A stretch of DNA of 53,626 bases from Devosia sp. 66-22 (GCA_001899065.1 MKUZ01000008.1:183121-236746), one strand, 5' to 3'; shown: positions 20,026 to 28,612, numbered from the stretch's first letter. A program made the numbers and translations. Notes: generated from the letters alone by a model not told the origin.

Positions 20026-20091
20026 GCTAATAGGCAGTTCACCTGATGTCCGTACACTGCCGGTGCACAGCGACGTTCGACAGGAGGCGGA

Positions 20092-20763
20092 ATGCTCAGG
20101 CAGGCGCCGGGAAATGCGGGAGTTCAACGGGCGGTCGATCGCCGAACCGACCTTCGCTATGTCGGGCCGATTAACGGTTGCTACACATTCTCCGAGCGCC
20201 GCGAGATCACGAACGGTGACGTAGAGGTGTTCGCCTGCCGAACGCAGAGCATCTCATCGACCGCAGTTGCCGTAACGGCCCCGGTCGCCGCCAAGCTTGG
20301 TGAGTGGGTGACGGCTCGCTTCGACGGGATCGGCATCGTCCGAGGAACCGTCGAGCGGCTCACGTCAGAAGGCTTCGTTTTCTCCATCGTCGCGTCCGAT
20401 CAGCATCGCGCGAAGCTGGCGGCCAAGATCGACTGGCTCAAGAAGAAGAGTGTCCGCAAGCAAAGCGATCAGCGCGATTTCCGGCGGTTTCAGCCCCGCG
20501 ATCCGAGATCGATATTGGGTCTTGCGGATGGGCGGGTGACGAAGTGCTTCGTCATCGACCTGTCGCGTAGCGGCGCCGCCGTCTCATGTCAGCATGTTCC
20601 CGGCATCGGCGAGCAGCTCGTGCTGGGGACACTGAAGTGTCATGTGGTGCGCCGCCTCGATGTGGGCTTCGCGGTGCAGTTTGAGGCATCGCAGGATGCC
20701 GAGGGGCTCGAACAGTTGGTGAGCGGTTTCGAACTCAGCGAACCCCGGGCTCCCGGCCTCTGA
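20092..20763 (+). CDS. PilZ-domain protein (putative cyclic di-GMP effector)
   Basis: 223 aa with a strong Shine-Dalgarno (AGGAGG, 20082-20087) before the ATG. The C-terminal half carries the PilZ pattern: an Arg-rich entry (QRDFRRFQPR), then DLSRSGAAVSC fitting the D/N-x-S-x-x-G motif that binds cyclic di-GMP. The N-terminal half (RRTDLRYVG..., ISSTAVAVTAPVAAKLGEWVTARFDGIG...) looks like a second, degenerate PilZ fold. No membrane or catalytic domain is present. The diguanylate cyclase at 12,457 could supply the ligand, though the two genes are not linked in an operon. Confidence 0.8.
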   Translation: MLRQAPGNAGVQRAVDRRTDLRYVGPINGCYTFSERREITNGDVEVFACRTQSISSTAVAVTAPVAAKLGEWVTARFDGIGIVRGTVERLTSEGFVFSIVASDQHRAKLAAKIDWLKKKSVRKQSDQRDFRRFQPRDPRSILGLADGRVTKCFVIDLSRSGAAVSCQHVPGIGEQLVLGTLKCHVVRRLDVGFAVQFEASQDAEGLEQLVSGFELSEPRAPGL

Positions 20764-20785
20764 CGGTCGGTCTCAGGCAGGCCGA

Positions 20786-21607
20786 TCAGTATTGCCCCAC
20801 CGGATGCGTCCGCCACCGGACGGTAGCGAAGTCGACGACCTCGCGCAGCCCGAACAGGAGCGATGCCGCGGAACCGACGTCGCCTGCCTTGGCGCCTCCG
20901 GCCGCGACGAACGCCGCGCCAGTTGGACCATACTGCTCGCTGTCGCCGAGGCCCGGGGCATCGTAAGCCACCCAGCGCCGTTCGCCCGCCAGCACGATCG
21001 GCGACCCCGAATGCTCCGGCTCCATCGCCGGCCACGCCCGTTGCTCGGCGAGGTGCAGCGCCGTGCAGCGCTCGAAGCCGACGCCGAGCAGCAGCACCTT
21101 GGCGTTGCGCTCGTAGAGCCGCATCAGCGGCGAGTGCTCGCCCAGCGGGCTCGTCAGGCGATGGTCCGCCGTGATGACCCCGGCGTCTGGACCCCGCGCG
21201 GAGAACGACGACGTTGGATGGTCGCTGCGCAGCGCGCCCGGCCAAGCGCGGAACAGTTCTGCTATCGCCCCCATGTCGCGCGTCGGCGTGGTGCGCGGAT
21301 CGAAGGCCGGCGTTTCCGCCCGCAGCGTTTCGACCCAGTCGGCCGGTACCGGCGGATTCTGCCAGTGCGCGGGGTCGCTCAACTGGCCGCTATGGGCGGG
21401 CATCACCAGCGTTCCCGTCGCCCCCAAAGCATCGAGCAGCGCCTCGATCACGCCCACCGGGCCACCCGCCACCCAGCCGATGGCGCTCAGCGAGGCATGC
21501 ACAAGCAGCACGTCGCCCGCTTCGACACCGAGCCGGCGCAAATCGGCGGCGAGGCTGCGCGGCGTCCGCGGGGCAGGGGATTTCGCAATCGCATCGGCTT
21601 CGGTCAT
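20786..21607 (-). CDS. aminoglycoside N(3)-acetyltransferase family protein
   Basis: 273 aa; ATG at 21607 overlapping the upstream gene's stop (ATGA). The AAC(3) fold signatures are present: [19 protein letters not shown] (CoA-side loop), [14 protein letters not shown] and [21 protein letters not shown]. The family acetylates the 3-amino group of aminoglycosides using acetyl-CoA, but chromosomal members may use other amines, so resistance is not proven. Directly behind a nucleotidyltransferase gene of a second aminoglycoside-modifying type, in the same transcript. Convergent with the PilZ gene. Confidence 0.88.
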   Translation of the reverse strand: MTEADAIAKSPAPRTPRSLAADLRRLGVEAGDVLLVHASLSAIGWVAGGPVGVIEALLDALGATGTLVMPAHSGQLSDPAHWQNPPVPADWVETLRAETPAFDPRTTPTRDMGAIAELFRAWPGALRSDHPTSSFSARGPDAGVITADHRLTSPLGEHSPLMRLYERNAKVLLLGVGFERCTALHLAEQRAWPAMEPEHSGSPIVLAGERRWVAYDAPGLGDSEQYGPTGAAFVAAGGAKAGDVGSAASLLFGLREVVDFATVRWRTHPVGQY

Positions 21608-22194
21608 CGCCGCATCCCCTCCAGGTCCGGCAGGAACCCCGCGTGCGCCCGCGCCACGGCCTCATGCAGCCAGGCATAGGCGCGTGCATCGAGCCGCGGC
21701 ACGCAGCGGCGCAAGTCCTCGACGTCCTTGGGGCGCGGGTCGCGGCATTTGTAGAGGAGCTGGATCTCGGGCGCGATGATCGGGACGCCGCCGGCTGATG
21801 TCAGAACGTCCGCGACGGGCCGCGTGATGGCGGGCTCACGCCGGTAGGCCCACAGCCCGCCCCGCTGTTCCTCGACCACGATCTCGAAATCCCACAGCGT
21901 CTCGCCGCGCCGCCTGAGCCACAGGCTGAAGCTGTCGTCGGGCAGGGCGTCGCCAATGGCGTAGGGCGTCAGTTGCTTGCCGCGTGCGATGACGATCTCG
22001 AACGCAGGGAGCTTGGGCAGCAGCCGGTGGAGGTCGGCACGAAAGCAGGCGATCTCGATATCCGAGTGCGGGCGCGTCACCGCCCCCTGCCAGAGGTCCA
22101 GCGCCCAGCCGCCCGCAATGGCCCGCGGGACATCCACGGCCCCGAGCCAGTCGATCAGTTCCCGCGGTGTGGTCTGGCGCCAGCGGTTCGACAT
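21604..22194 (-). CDS. aminoglycoside adenylyltransferase-like nucleotidyltransferase
   Basis: 196 aa from the ATG at 22194. The N-terminal nucleotidyltransferase core reads [20 protein letters not shown] followed by IEI, matching the GGWAxD...R.HxDxxI pattern of ANT(2'')-like enzymes and related small transferases. A later [10 protein letters not shown] may carry the third acidic ligand. The C-terminal half is helical ([22 protein letters not shown]), as in that family. It overlaps the AAC(3)-like gene by 4 bases, so the two are probably coexpressed. Only about 80 bases separate it from glnA, with the glnA terminator between them. Confidence 0.8.
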   Translation of the reverse strand: MSNRWRQTTPRELIDWLGAVDVPRAIAGGWALDLWQGAVTRPHSDIEIACFRADLHRLLPKLPAFEIVIARGKQLTPYAIGDALPDDSFSLWLRRRGETLWDFEIVVEEQRGGLWAYRREPAITRPVADVLTSAGGVPIIAPEIQLLYKCRDPRPKDVEDLRRCVPRLDARAYAWLHEAVARAHAGFLPDLEGMRR

Positions 22195-22227
22195 CCCGCC
22201 TGCTTACCGGGCGCGGCCCAACGAAGA

Positions 22228-22247
22228 AAGGGCCCCGCAGGGCCCTT
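22228..22247 (-). terminator. intrinsic terminator of the glnB-glnA operon
   Basis: Read on the minus strand: AAGGGCCC, loop TGCG, GGGCCCTT, then TTCTTCGTT. It lies 27 bases after the glnA stop codon. Confidence 0.75.
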
Positions 22248-22273
22248 CCAAGTTCGTCGATCGAGCCCCGGTC

Positions 22274-23683
22274 TTAGGCCGAGTAGTACATCTCGTACTC
22301 GACCGGGTGCGGGGTGTGCTCGAACTTGATCACTTCCACCATCTTGAGGTCGATGTAGCTATCGATCTGGTCGTCGTCGAAGACGCCGCCGGTCTTGAGG
22401 AACTCGCGGTCGGCATCGAGCGATTCCAGCGCCTCACGCAGCGAGCCGCAGACGGTCGGGATCTGCTTGAGCTCCTCGGGCGGCAGCTCGTAGAGGTCCT
22501 TGTCCATGGCATCGCCCGGATGGAGCTTGTTGCGGATGCCGTCGACGCCGGCCATCAGCATCGCAGCAAAGCCCAGATACGGGTTCGCCAGCGGATCGGG
22601 GAAGCGCACTTCGACGCGCTTGGCCTTGGGCGACTGGCCGAACGGGATGCGGCACGACGCCGAGCGGTTGCGCGCCGAATAGGCGAGCAGCACCGGCGCC
22701 TCGAAGCCCGGCACCAGACGCTTGTAGCTGTTGGTGGTGGGGTTGGTGAAGGCGTTGATGGCCTTGGCGTGCTTGATGATGCCGCCGATGTAGTAGAGCG
22801 CGTCCATCGACAGGCCGGCATACTGGTCGCCGGCGAACAGCGGCTTGCCGTCCTTCCAGATCGACTGGTGGCAGTGCATGCCCGAGCCGTTGTCGCCATA
22901 GACCGGCTTGGGCATGAAAGTGACGGTCTTGCCATAGGCATGCGCCACCTGCTGGATCACGTATTTGTAGATCTGTACGCAGTCGGCGGCCTTGATCAGC
23001 GGCGAGAACTTGATGCCGAGCTCATGCTGGGCCGAGGCCACTTCATGGTGGTGCTTTTCGATCGGCACGCCCATGGCGCCCATCGCGGCCAGCATCTCGC
23101 CGCGCATGTCCTGCGCGCTGTCGAGCGGCGGGACCGGGAAGTAGCCTTTCTTGAGACCGATATGGTGGCCGTGATTGCCCTGCTCGTAGTCGGTGTCGTT
23201 ATTGGTGGGCAGCTCGGAATGGTCCACCTGGAAGCCGACCTTATAGGTCGTGTTCGAGTACTTCACGTCGTCGAAGATGAAGAATTCGGGCTCGGGGCCG
23301 AAATAGACGCTGTCGCCCAGGCCCGTCGACTTCACATAGGCTTCGGCCTTCTTGGCCGTGGTGCGCGGGTCGCGGTTGTAGGGCTGGTAGGTGAGGGGGT
23401 CGAGCACGTCGCAATTGATGGCGAGCGTCGAGGCCGAAAAGAACGGGTCCATGTAAGCCGAGTCCGGATCGGGCATCAGCACCATGTCGGACTCGTTGAT
23501 GGCCTTCCAGCCGGCGATCGAGGAGCCGTCGAACATCGTGCCTTCTTCGAAGATGTCCTCGTCGATCATTGTCTGATCAAAGGTCACGTGCTGCAGCTTG
23601 CCGCGGATGTCGGTGAAGCGCAGGTCGACATACTTGATGTTCTCGTCCTTGATCTTCTTGAGAATGTCGTTGCCGGTAGTCAT
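22274..23683 (-). CDS. glnA: type I glutamine synthetase
   Basis: Condenses ammonia and glutamate with ATP; the main ammonium assimilation enzyme. The ATG at 23683 gives 469 aa, the GSI length. Motifs: [19 protein letters not shown] (substrate loop), [26 protein letters not shown] (ATP site) and the adenylylation loop [10 protein letters not shown] with Tyr398, matching Tyr397 of E. coli. This marks the GSI-beta type controlled by covalent AMP addition. It lies 50 bases after glnB in the same direction, the usual alphaproteobacterial glnB-glnA operon. Confidence 0.97.
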   Translation of the reverse strand: MTTGNDILKKIKDENIKYVDLRFTDIRGKLQHVTFDQTMIDEDIFEEGTMFDGSSIAGWKAINESDMVLMPDPDSAYMDPFFSASTLAINCDVLDPLTYQPYNRDPRTTAKKAEAYVKSTGLGDSVYFGPEPEFFIFDDVKYSNTTYKVGFQVDHSELPTNNDTDYEQGNHGHHIGLKKGYFPVPPLDSAQDMRGEMLAAMGAMGVPIEKHHHEVASAQHELGIKFSPLIKAADCVQIYKYVIQQVAHAYGKTVTFMPKPVYGDNGSGMHCHQSIWKDGKPLFAGDQYAGLSMDALYYIGGIIKHAKAINAFTNPTTNSYKRLVPGFEAPVLLAYSARNRSASCRIPFGQSPKAKRVEVRFPDPLANPYLGFAAMLMAGVDGIRNKLHPGDAMDKDLYELPPEELKQIPTVCGSLREALESLDADREFLKTGGVFDDDQIDSYIDLKMVEVIKFEHTPHPVEYEMYYSA

Positions 23684-23733
23684 GGTTTTCCCCGTTGAGA
23701 GTCCGTTGATTGCTGTGAGATGACCCGCTCGCC

Positions 23734-24084
<351 letters not shown>

Positions 24085-24108
24085 TCAAGCTTTGTTCGCC
24101 CACCAGTA

Positions 24109-24124
24109 TGCACGGTCCGTGCCA
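24109..24124 (-). promoter_or_regulatory. sigma-54 promoter of glnB-glnA
   Basis: On the minus strand the site reads TGGCACGGACCGTGCA. It has the -24 element TGGCACG, then four bases, then GTGCA against the -12 consensus TTGCA, with the GG and GC pairs at correct spacing. The transcript would start roughly 25 bases before glnB. Confidence 0.75.
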
Positions 24125-24274
24125 GCCATTCCGCAGTGTCCGGAATCGATGGCCGTTCAGGATGTTAGCGCCGCTCTCGAATGTTGTGGTTGATGGGACG
24201 ATCGGCGCTATTGCCTAGAAATTATGCAACATGCCCAGTTCTTGCTCAAATCTGGGCGTCGAGCGCCGCGCAAA

Positions 24275-24629
24275 ATGCCGATCAATTGTGCGGAACCTCC
24301 GCGGCTTGACTTCATCGGCGGCAGCTTCCCGGTCTCAGCGCGGCCATGCATCTGGTTCGCGCCGGCCGCACGGTCACGATCGTCGACTCCGATCTGCCCC
24401 CAACCGTATCGGGATCGAGACCTTCGACGCCCCGCTCGGCCCCTACCTCAGGATCAATGACGAGTACGAGACCAGCGTGCGCGGCATCTTTGCCGCGGGC
24501 GATCTCGCGGGGCCCCGGTACAGCATCACCGGCGCCATGCATGGCGGCAGTCTGGCCGCCGTCGGCTGCCATCGCTCGCTGCTGGGCACACTTGAGCCTT
24601 TGACTGGCGGAGTCAGTTCATATATCTGA
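24275..24629 (+). pseudogene. decayed thioredoxin-reductase-like FAD oxidoreductase
   Basis: Two conserved ends of a flavoprotein are present without the middle. The N-terminal dinucleotide fold reads LDFIGGSF in one frame and continues one frame away as LSAAMHLVRAGRTVTIVDSD, so one base is missing near 24332. The C-terminal FAD motif follows shortly after in a third arrangement: LRINDEYETSVRGIFAAGDLAGP, then AMHGGSLAAVGCHRSLLG. The roughly 200 residues normally between are deleted. It borders the tRNA-Leu fragment and phage junction, so the decay may be tied to past rearrangement there. Confidence 0.7.
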
Positions 24630-24653
24630 CCCGCCAGCCCGGCCGCAGGGCGT

Positions 24654-24697
24654 GCGGGTGTGGCGAAACTGGTAGACGCAACGGATTTAGGTTCCGT
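24654..24697 (+). pseudogene. tRNA-Leu(TAG) 5' half, truncated; candidate attL
   Basis: GCGGGTG (acceptor), a Leu-type D arm (GGCGAAACTGGTAGACGC) and a full anticodon stem-loop ACGGA-TTTAGGT-TCCGT with anticodon TAG are present. The long variable arm, a pairable T arm and the acceptor 3' strand are not recognisable downstream; only CACCC at about 24711 recalls the 3' acceptor. Phage sequence begins after this point. Truncation at the anticodon stem fits a recombination site within the tRNA gene, but the other attachment site is outside the window. Confidence 0.7.
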
Positions 24698-24734
24698 CCC
24701 GTCCGCAATGCACCCCTGACTAGTTCAAGCAACA

Positions 24735-24768
24735 GGCTCGCCCTCCGTATGTGGAGCGCGGGCCTTTT
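24735..24768 (+). terminator. intrinsic terminator at the host-phage border
   Basis: GGCTCGC pairs with GCGGGCC (one U-G), an inner CTCC/GGAG stem closes loop GTATGT, and TTTT follows. It would stop transcription entering the phage from the tRNA-Leu promoter. Confidence 0.65.
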
Positions 24769-24777
24769 CTCGCTCTC

Positions 24778-24796
24778 GATCAATCCACTGTCGCAT
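24778..24796 (+). repeat. intergenic ATCCAC motif, copy 1
   Basis: GATCAATCCACTGTCGCAT. Member of a four-copy family of 19-bp intergenic motifs in the phage (others at 27636, 33703 and 43615). No known role. Confidence 0.4.
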
Positions 24797-24825
24797 AGAT
24801 ACTTGATCGTGCATTGATCGTCCGC

Positions 24826-24906
24826 GCCACACGATGTGGCTTGGCGGGCATGTGGCGTGGCCCCGTTGCGGGTCCGTTCGCCCTCGGTTCTGCGCCACGT
24901 GTGGCG
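24826..24906. promoter_or_regulatory. cluster of GTGGC/GCCAC palindromes, candidate operator region
   Basis: GCCACA-CGA-TGTGGC (24826-24840) and CGCCAC-GT-GTGGCG (24893-24906) are perfect inverted repeats. Single GTGGCG half-sites lie between them (about 24852-24861). The cluster sits 37 bases before the tandem phage promoters that drive the RNA polymerase gene, the place a lysogeny repressor would act. No repressor gene has been identified, so the binding role is inference. Confidence 0.4.
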
Positions 24907-24942
24907 TGGGGCAGGGGACCAAATGGACCCTCTTGCCGGGGC

Positions 24943-24960
24943 GATTACCCCTCCCCCTAA
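24943..24960 (+). promoter_or_regulatory. phage RNA polymerase promoter, copy 1 (tandem)
   Basis: GATTACCCCTCCCCCTAA. Best match to the six-copy consensus; the predicted start is A24960. First of two promoters in tandem, 26 bp apart, ahead of the RNA polymerase gene, which suggests autoregulation. Confidence 0.75.
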
Positions 24961-24968
24961 GCGCTCGC

Positions 24969-24986
24969 AATTTCCCCTCCCCCTAA
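24969..24986 (+). promoter_or_regulatory. phage RNA polymerase promoter, copy 2 (tandem, variant)
   Basis: AATTTCCCCTCCCCCTAA, differing from the consensus only by T for A at the position equal to -13. Lies 66 bases before the RNA polymerase start codon. Confidence 0.65.
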
Positions 24987-25051
24987 GCCCCTGCGGTTCC
25001 ACCTAACAACTAGTTGGGCGGGCCTCGGCGGGGCGTCTCCGAAGGACCCCA

Positions 25052-27637
25052 ATGTCTGAGATCACCAACGCCCTCTTTGCGTCCACGCACGGCTGCCTCC
25101 CCATGGAGCATCCTCAGTGGGAGCGTCAGCTCGAACTCGAAGAGGAAATGCGGTCGGCCGGCATCGCGCGCTTCCGCGACCAGCTCGAAGAGTACCGGAA
25201 CCGGCATCAGGAGAGCCAAGGCGCTGCCGCCCGCCGCCTGATGGTTCACGCCCATGAGGGGGTGGTCGAGGGGCTCAAGGCGTTCTTCGCTGAGGCCAGC
25301 TCGGGGAAGGCGGGAGCGAAGCACACGGCCATCAAGTACCTTGCGGAGGTCGATGTGGACGTAGCCGCTCACCTGACCCTGCGCACGCTCCTGGACACCG
25401 TGAGCCTCCGCTCCAAGCTCACCCCGGTGGCCATCCGTATCTCCTCGCTGATCGAGGACGAGTTGTACTTCGACACCTTCAAGGACACGGACGAGTTCGC
25501 CTACAATCGCGCCCGTACCAAGATCACCGAGCAGTCGCAGAACCCAACCTACCGCAAGCGCGTCATGTCCAAGCATGCCCGGAACAAGGGCGTAGAGTGG
25601 GCCGAGTGGCCCGCTGACGTGCGCGTGAAGGTGGGCGTGAAGCTGATCGAGATCGCCGTTGAGCGCACCGGCCTGTTCGAGCTGGTCCGCAACTCCGAGG
25701 GGGTCAACAACACCCAGCTATACGTGGTCGCAGCGCCCGAGACGCTGGAGTGGATGAGCACCGAGAACGCCCGCTTGGAGCCGCTCTCGCCCGTCTATCT
25801 GCCCACCCTTGTGCCGCCCCGCCCGTGGACCAGTCCGAAGGCTGGCGGGTACTGGTCGGGCAGGGTGCGCCACCTGCGCCTCGTGAAGACCGGCAACATG
25901 CCCTACCTCGCGGAGCTGGAGAACTGCGACATGGGCGAGGTCTACTCGGCGGTCAACGCCATGCAGGAGACCGCGTGGACCATCAACCGCAAGGTCCACG
26001 ATGTGATGGTCGAGCTTTGGGACAATCAATCCACCATCGCAAGCATCCCGCAGGCCGAGGACCTCCCGCTCCCCGAGAAGCCCCTATGGCTGACCCCTGA
26101 AATGAAGACCGAGGACATGACCCCGGCCCAGGTGGGGGAGTTCCAGAAGTGGAAGTCCTCGCGGACCTCGGTCTACGAGGCCAACGCCCGCGCCGTGTCT
26201 AAGCGGATGCAGTTCGGGCGGATGCTGTGGGTGGCGAACCGGTTCAAGGATGAGCCGGAGTTCTTCTTCCCGCACCAACTCGACTTCCGGGGCCGGGTCT
26301 ACGCCGTGCCGCTCTTCCTCCACCCGCAGGGCAACGACGCCGCGCGGGGCCTGCTGACGTTCGCCTCCACGGTCCCCATCGGGGACGAGGAAGGGGCGCG
26401 CTGGCTGGCCATTCACGGGGCAGGGCTGTGGGGCGTAGACAAGGTGGGCATGGATGCCCGCGTGCAGTGGGTCCTCGACAACGAGGAAGCCATTCTCGCC
26501 AGCGCCCGCAACCCCACCGACAACCGCTTCTGGGCCGAGGCGGAGAAGCCGTGGCAGGCGCTCGCGTTCTGCTTCGAATGGCTGGGGTTCCACGAGCAGG
26601 GGTTCGCCTACGAGAGCCACCTGCCGGTCCAGATGGACGGCACCTGCAACGGGCTCCAGAACTTCTCCGCCATGCTGCTCGATGAGGTCGGGGGCAGGGC
26701 GGTGAACCTCGTGCCCGGTGACCAGCCGAACGACATCTACCAGACGGTGGCGGACGTGCTGGTCAAGAAGCTGGAGGCAATCGCCGCCACCTGCCTGCTG
26801 CCGCTGGTCGAGCGGGAGATCAAGGACAAGCAGACCGGTGAGTGGAAGACCGTCATGGTCGAGAGCGATGGGTCGATGGCGCGCAAGTGGCTGGCCCGAG
26901 GCATCACCCGCAAGACCACCAAGCGGCCCGTGATGACGCTCGCCTACGGGGCAAGCCAGTTCGGGTTCAAGGAACAGGTCTACGACGACACGGTGACGCC
27001 GTGGAAGATCGAGGCCGGCGACGCCTTCCCGTTCGAGGGCACTGGCTTTGCCGCCGCTGCCTTCCTCGGGGGCCTCATCTGGGAATGTGTGGGGGAGGTC
27101 GTGGTCGCCGCTCGCGGGGCCATGGACTGGCTCCAGAAGGTGGCCGTTGCCGCGTCCAAGGAACGGCTCCCCGTGGTGTGGACTACGCCGACCGGCTTCA
27201 AGGTTATGCAGGAGTACACGACCAGCGAGCAGAAGAAGCTCGACCTCACGTTCCAGAAGGTCCGCCTCCAACTCCGCCTGGACACCTCGACCAGGACCAT
27301 CGACAAGCGGCGGCAGTCGTCGGGCATTAGCCCCAACTGGGTCCACTCCATGGACGCGGCGCACATGCAGAAGACCGTCCTCCGCTCCCACGCCGAGGGC
27401 ATCCGCTCGTTCTCCCTCATCCACGACAGCTACGGCACCCATGCGGGCAATAGCTGGGCGCTCGCCCAGTACCTCCGTGAGGAGTTCGTTCGCATGTACA
27501 CCGAGCACGATGTTCTCGCTGAGTTCCGTGAGGAGATCGCCATGGCGTTGCCGGGGGGCACGGCGCTCCCCGAGCTACCGCCGAAGGGGCAACTAGACCT
27601 CTCTCAGGTCCTCCACTCGCCCTTCTTTTTCGCCTGA
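25052..27637 (+). CDS. T7-like single-subunit DNA-directed RNA polymerase
   Basis: 861 aa (T7 has 883). The ATG at 25052 follows GAAGGA. Catalytic residues align with T7 Asp537, Lys631, Tyr639 and Asp812: D529 in QMDGTCNGLQNFSAML, K624 and Y632 in TKRPVMTLAYG, and D792 in LIHDSYGT. The specificity strand aligns without gaps from TTPTGF through KKLDLTF and puts D731 at T7 Asn748, K729 at Arg746; one residue is missing just after, before VRLQ. The C-terminus PFFFA matches the essential FAFA-type end of T7. Likely expressed first from a host promoter, then from its own tandem promoters. Confidence 0.97.
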   Translation: MSEITNALFASTHGCLPMEHPQWERQLELEEEMRSAGIARFRDQLEEYRNRHQESQGAAARRLMVHAHEGVVEGLKAFFAEASSGKAGAKHTAIKYLAEVDVDVAAHLTLRTLLDTVSLRSKLTPVAIRISSLIEDELYFDTFKDTDEFAYNRARTKITEQSQNPTYRKRVMSKHARNKGVEWAEWPADVRVKVGVKLIEIAVERTGLFELVRNSEGVNNTQLYVVAAPETLEWMSTENARLEPLSPVYLPTLVPPRPWTSPKAGGYWSGRVRHLRLVKTGNMPYLAELENCDMGEVYSAVNAMQETAWTINRKVHDVMVELWDNQSTIASIPQAEDLPLPEKPLWLTPEMKTEDMTPAQVGEFQKWKSSRTSVYEANARAVSKRMQFGRMLWVANRFKDEPEFFFPHQLDFRGRVYAVPLFLHPQGNDAARGLLTFASTVPIGDEEGARWLAIHGAGLWGVDKVGMDARVQWVLDNEEAILASARNPTDNRFWAEAEKPWQALAFCFEWLGFHEQGFAYESHLPVQMDGTCNGLQNFSAMLLDEVGGRAVNLVPGDQPNDIYQTVADVLVKKLEAIAATCLLPLVEREIKDKQTGEWKTVMVESDGSMARKWLARGITRKTTKRPVMTLAYGASQFGFKEQVYDDTVTPWKIEAGDAFPFEGTGFAAAAFLGGLIWECVGEVVVAARGAMDWLQKVAVAASKERLPVVWTTPTGFKVMQEYTTSEQKKLDLTFQKVRLQLRLDTSTRTIDKRRQSSGISPNWVHSMDAAHMQKTVLRSHAEGIRSFSLIHDSYGTHAGNSWALAQYLREEFVRMYTEHDVLAEFREEIAMALPGGTALPELPPKGQLDLSQVLHSPFFFA

Positions 27638-27654
27638 TCTATCCACCATCGCAT
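27636..27654 (+). repeat. intergenic ATCCAC motif, copy 2
   Basis: GATCTATCCACCATCGCAT; begins within the RNA polymerase stop codon. 16 of 19 bases match copy 1. Confidence 0.4.
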
Positions 27655-27689
27655 GTGTCGGAGGCGGTTTTAGGCCGCAACCATTGGCC

Positions 27690-27707
27690 GATTACCCCTC
27701 CCCCTAG
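27690..27707 (+). promoter_or_regulatory. phage RNA polymerase promoter, copy 3
   Basis: GATTACCCCTCCCCCTAG; predicted start G27707, followed by CTTCTCACAAA, which resembles the initially transcribed bases of other copies. Drives the small early genes. Confidence 0.75.
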
Positions 27708-27731
27708 CTTCTCACAAATCGGAGCGTCCCC

Positions 27732-27872
27732 ATGGACACCTCGCTGACCTCGGCATTGGGCCGAGCCATCGCCCTCTGGTCGCAGGGCAAATCCATCCCC
27801 ATGACCCTCGCCGCCGAACTGATGGCCGAGGGCTACGACATTCCCTCGCTCGAACGGAGGCACCGCAAATGA
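27732..27872 (+). CDS. small early phage protein, unknown
   Basis: 46 aa (MDTSLTSALGRAIALWSQGK, ending SLERRHRK). Starts 25 bases after a phage promoter, with GGAG eight bases ahead of the ATG. Predicted to be one amphipathic helix pair with a basic end; no cysteine and no membrane segment. It overlaps the next gene's ATG by 4 bases, so it is read as translated. No family recognised; position resembles the short host-takeover genes of T7. Confidence 0.55.
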   Translation: MDTSLTSALGRAIALWSQGKSIPMTLAAELMAEGYDIPSLERRHRK

Positions 27873-28409
27873 TGAAGCTCCACGAAGCGTGGGAGCTGGG
27901 CCTCCGGTTCCCCGAAGCGGCCCGCGTGCGTTCCCTCATGTCGATGCTGGGCGTGGTCGGCCACCGGCTACGTCATTGCCGGAGGCTACTTCCGCGACAA
28001 GATACACGGCGTCCCCTTCAAGGACGTTGACGTGTTCGTCATTGGTGATGTGCCGGTCGCGGAGGCGGACCCGTGCCACCGATACGACCTTGAGAACGCC
28101 GCCACGTTTCTCCTTCCGCCAGCCCGAGAGGGCGGCGATCAGGTCGAGGTCAACGTCATCCGCTTGCGGCACGACTTCTCGTTCGCCGAGGTGCTCGGCC
28201 GCATGGACATCGGCCTGTGCCAACTTGGTCTCGACGCGGACGGCCACCTCTGGGCAACCGAGGAGTGTCAGCGGGACGTGGCCAAGCGCACTATCACGGT
28301 GCTCTTCCCGCCCGAGAGCGACCGGGACTACGACCACCTGCGCCGCGTGCAGGTAAAGTACCCCGACCACGAAGTGGTGTGGACCACCTACGCCCCGGTG
28401 GCGAGCTGA
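27869..28409 (+). pseudogene. frameshifted nucleotidyltransferase-like early gene
   Basis: The reading starts MMKLHEAWELGLRFPEAARV in one frame and, near 27958-27963, must add one base to continue as TGYVIAGGYFRDKIHG then VPFKDVDVFVIGD. GG-x2-RD and D-x-D at this spacing match pol-beta type nucleotidyltransferases (CCA-adding enzyme-like). Left alone, the first frame turns Arg-rich and stops at 28030; the second has no good start codon before GTG 28032, past the active site. Either a disrupted gene, a programmed frameshift, or a sequence error. It ends overlapping the next start (TGATG). Confidence 0.6.
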
Positions 28410-28612
28410 TGTGTAATCCCGCCCCGCTCATAGCCAGCTATCCTGTCGGCCACGCGGTCCTGCGGCCAATGACACTGGTCTCCACCCGCTCGACGCATGC
28501 CGACTGCTGGCGCGTCCCCGATCACACCCCGCCCGAGCCCACCCGATGGGACCGCATCAAGCGGTTCCTCGTGGAGGCGTTCTGGCTCATCCTCTTGGGA
28601 CCCAACCGTTGA
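28409..28612 (+). CDS. small phage protein with a short hydrophobic C-terminal helix
   Basis: 67 aa. The ATG overlaps the previous stop (TGATG). The body is polar and Pro/Thr rich; residues about 52-65 (RFLVEAFWLILLGPNR) form one short hydrophobic helix next to basic residues, possibly a membrane tether. Its stop overlaps the TTG start of the next frame, the translational-coupling pattern seen throughout this early cluster. No family recognised. Confidence 0.45.
   Translation: MCNPAPLIASYPVGHAVLRPMTLVSTRSTHADCWRVPDHTPPEPTRWDRIKRFLVEAFWLILLGPNR

Noticed and set aside
24654-24760. Group I intron splitting tRNA-Leu
   Set aside because: The anticodon loop and both stem arms are uninterrupted, no 3' exon is found downstream, and phage promoters and genes follow.
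26025-26040. ATCCACCATCGC match inside the RNA polymerase gene
   Set aside because: It encodes conserved-frame residues Ser-Thr-Ile-Ala within the coding region, lacks the flanking GATC, and is best seen as coincidence.
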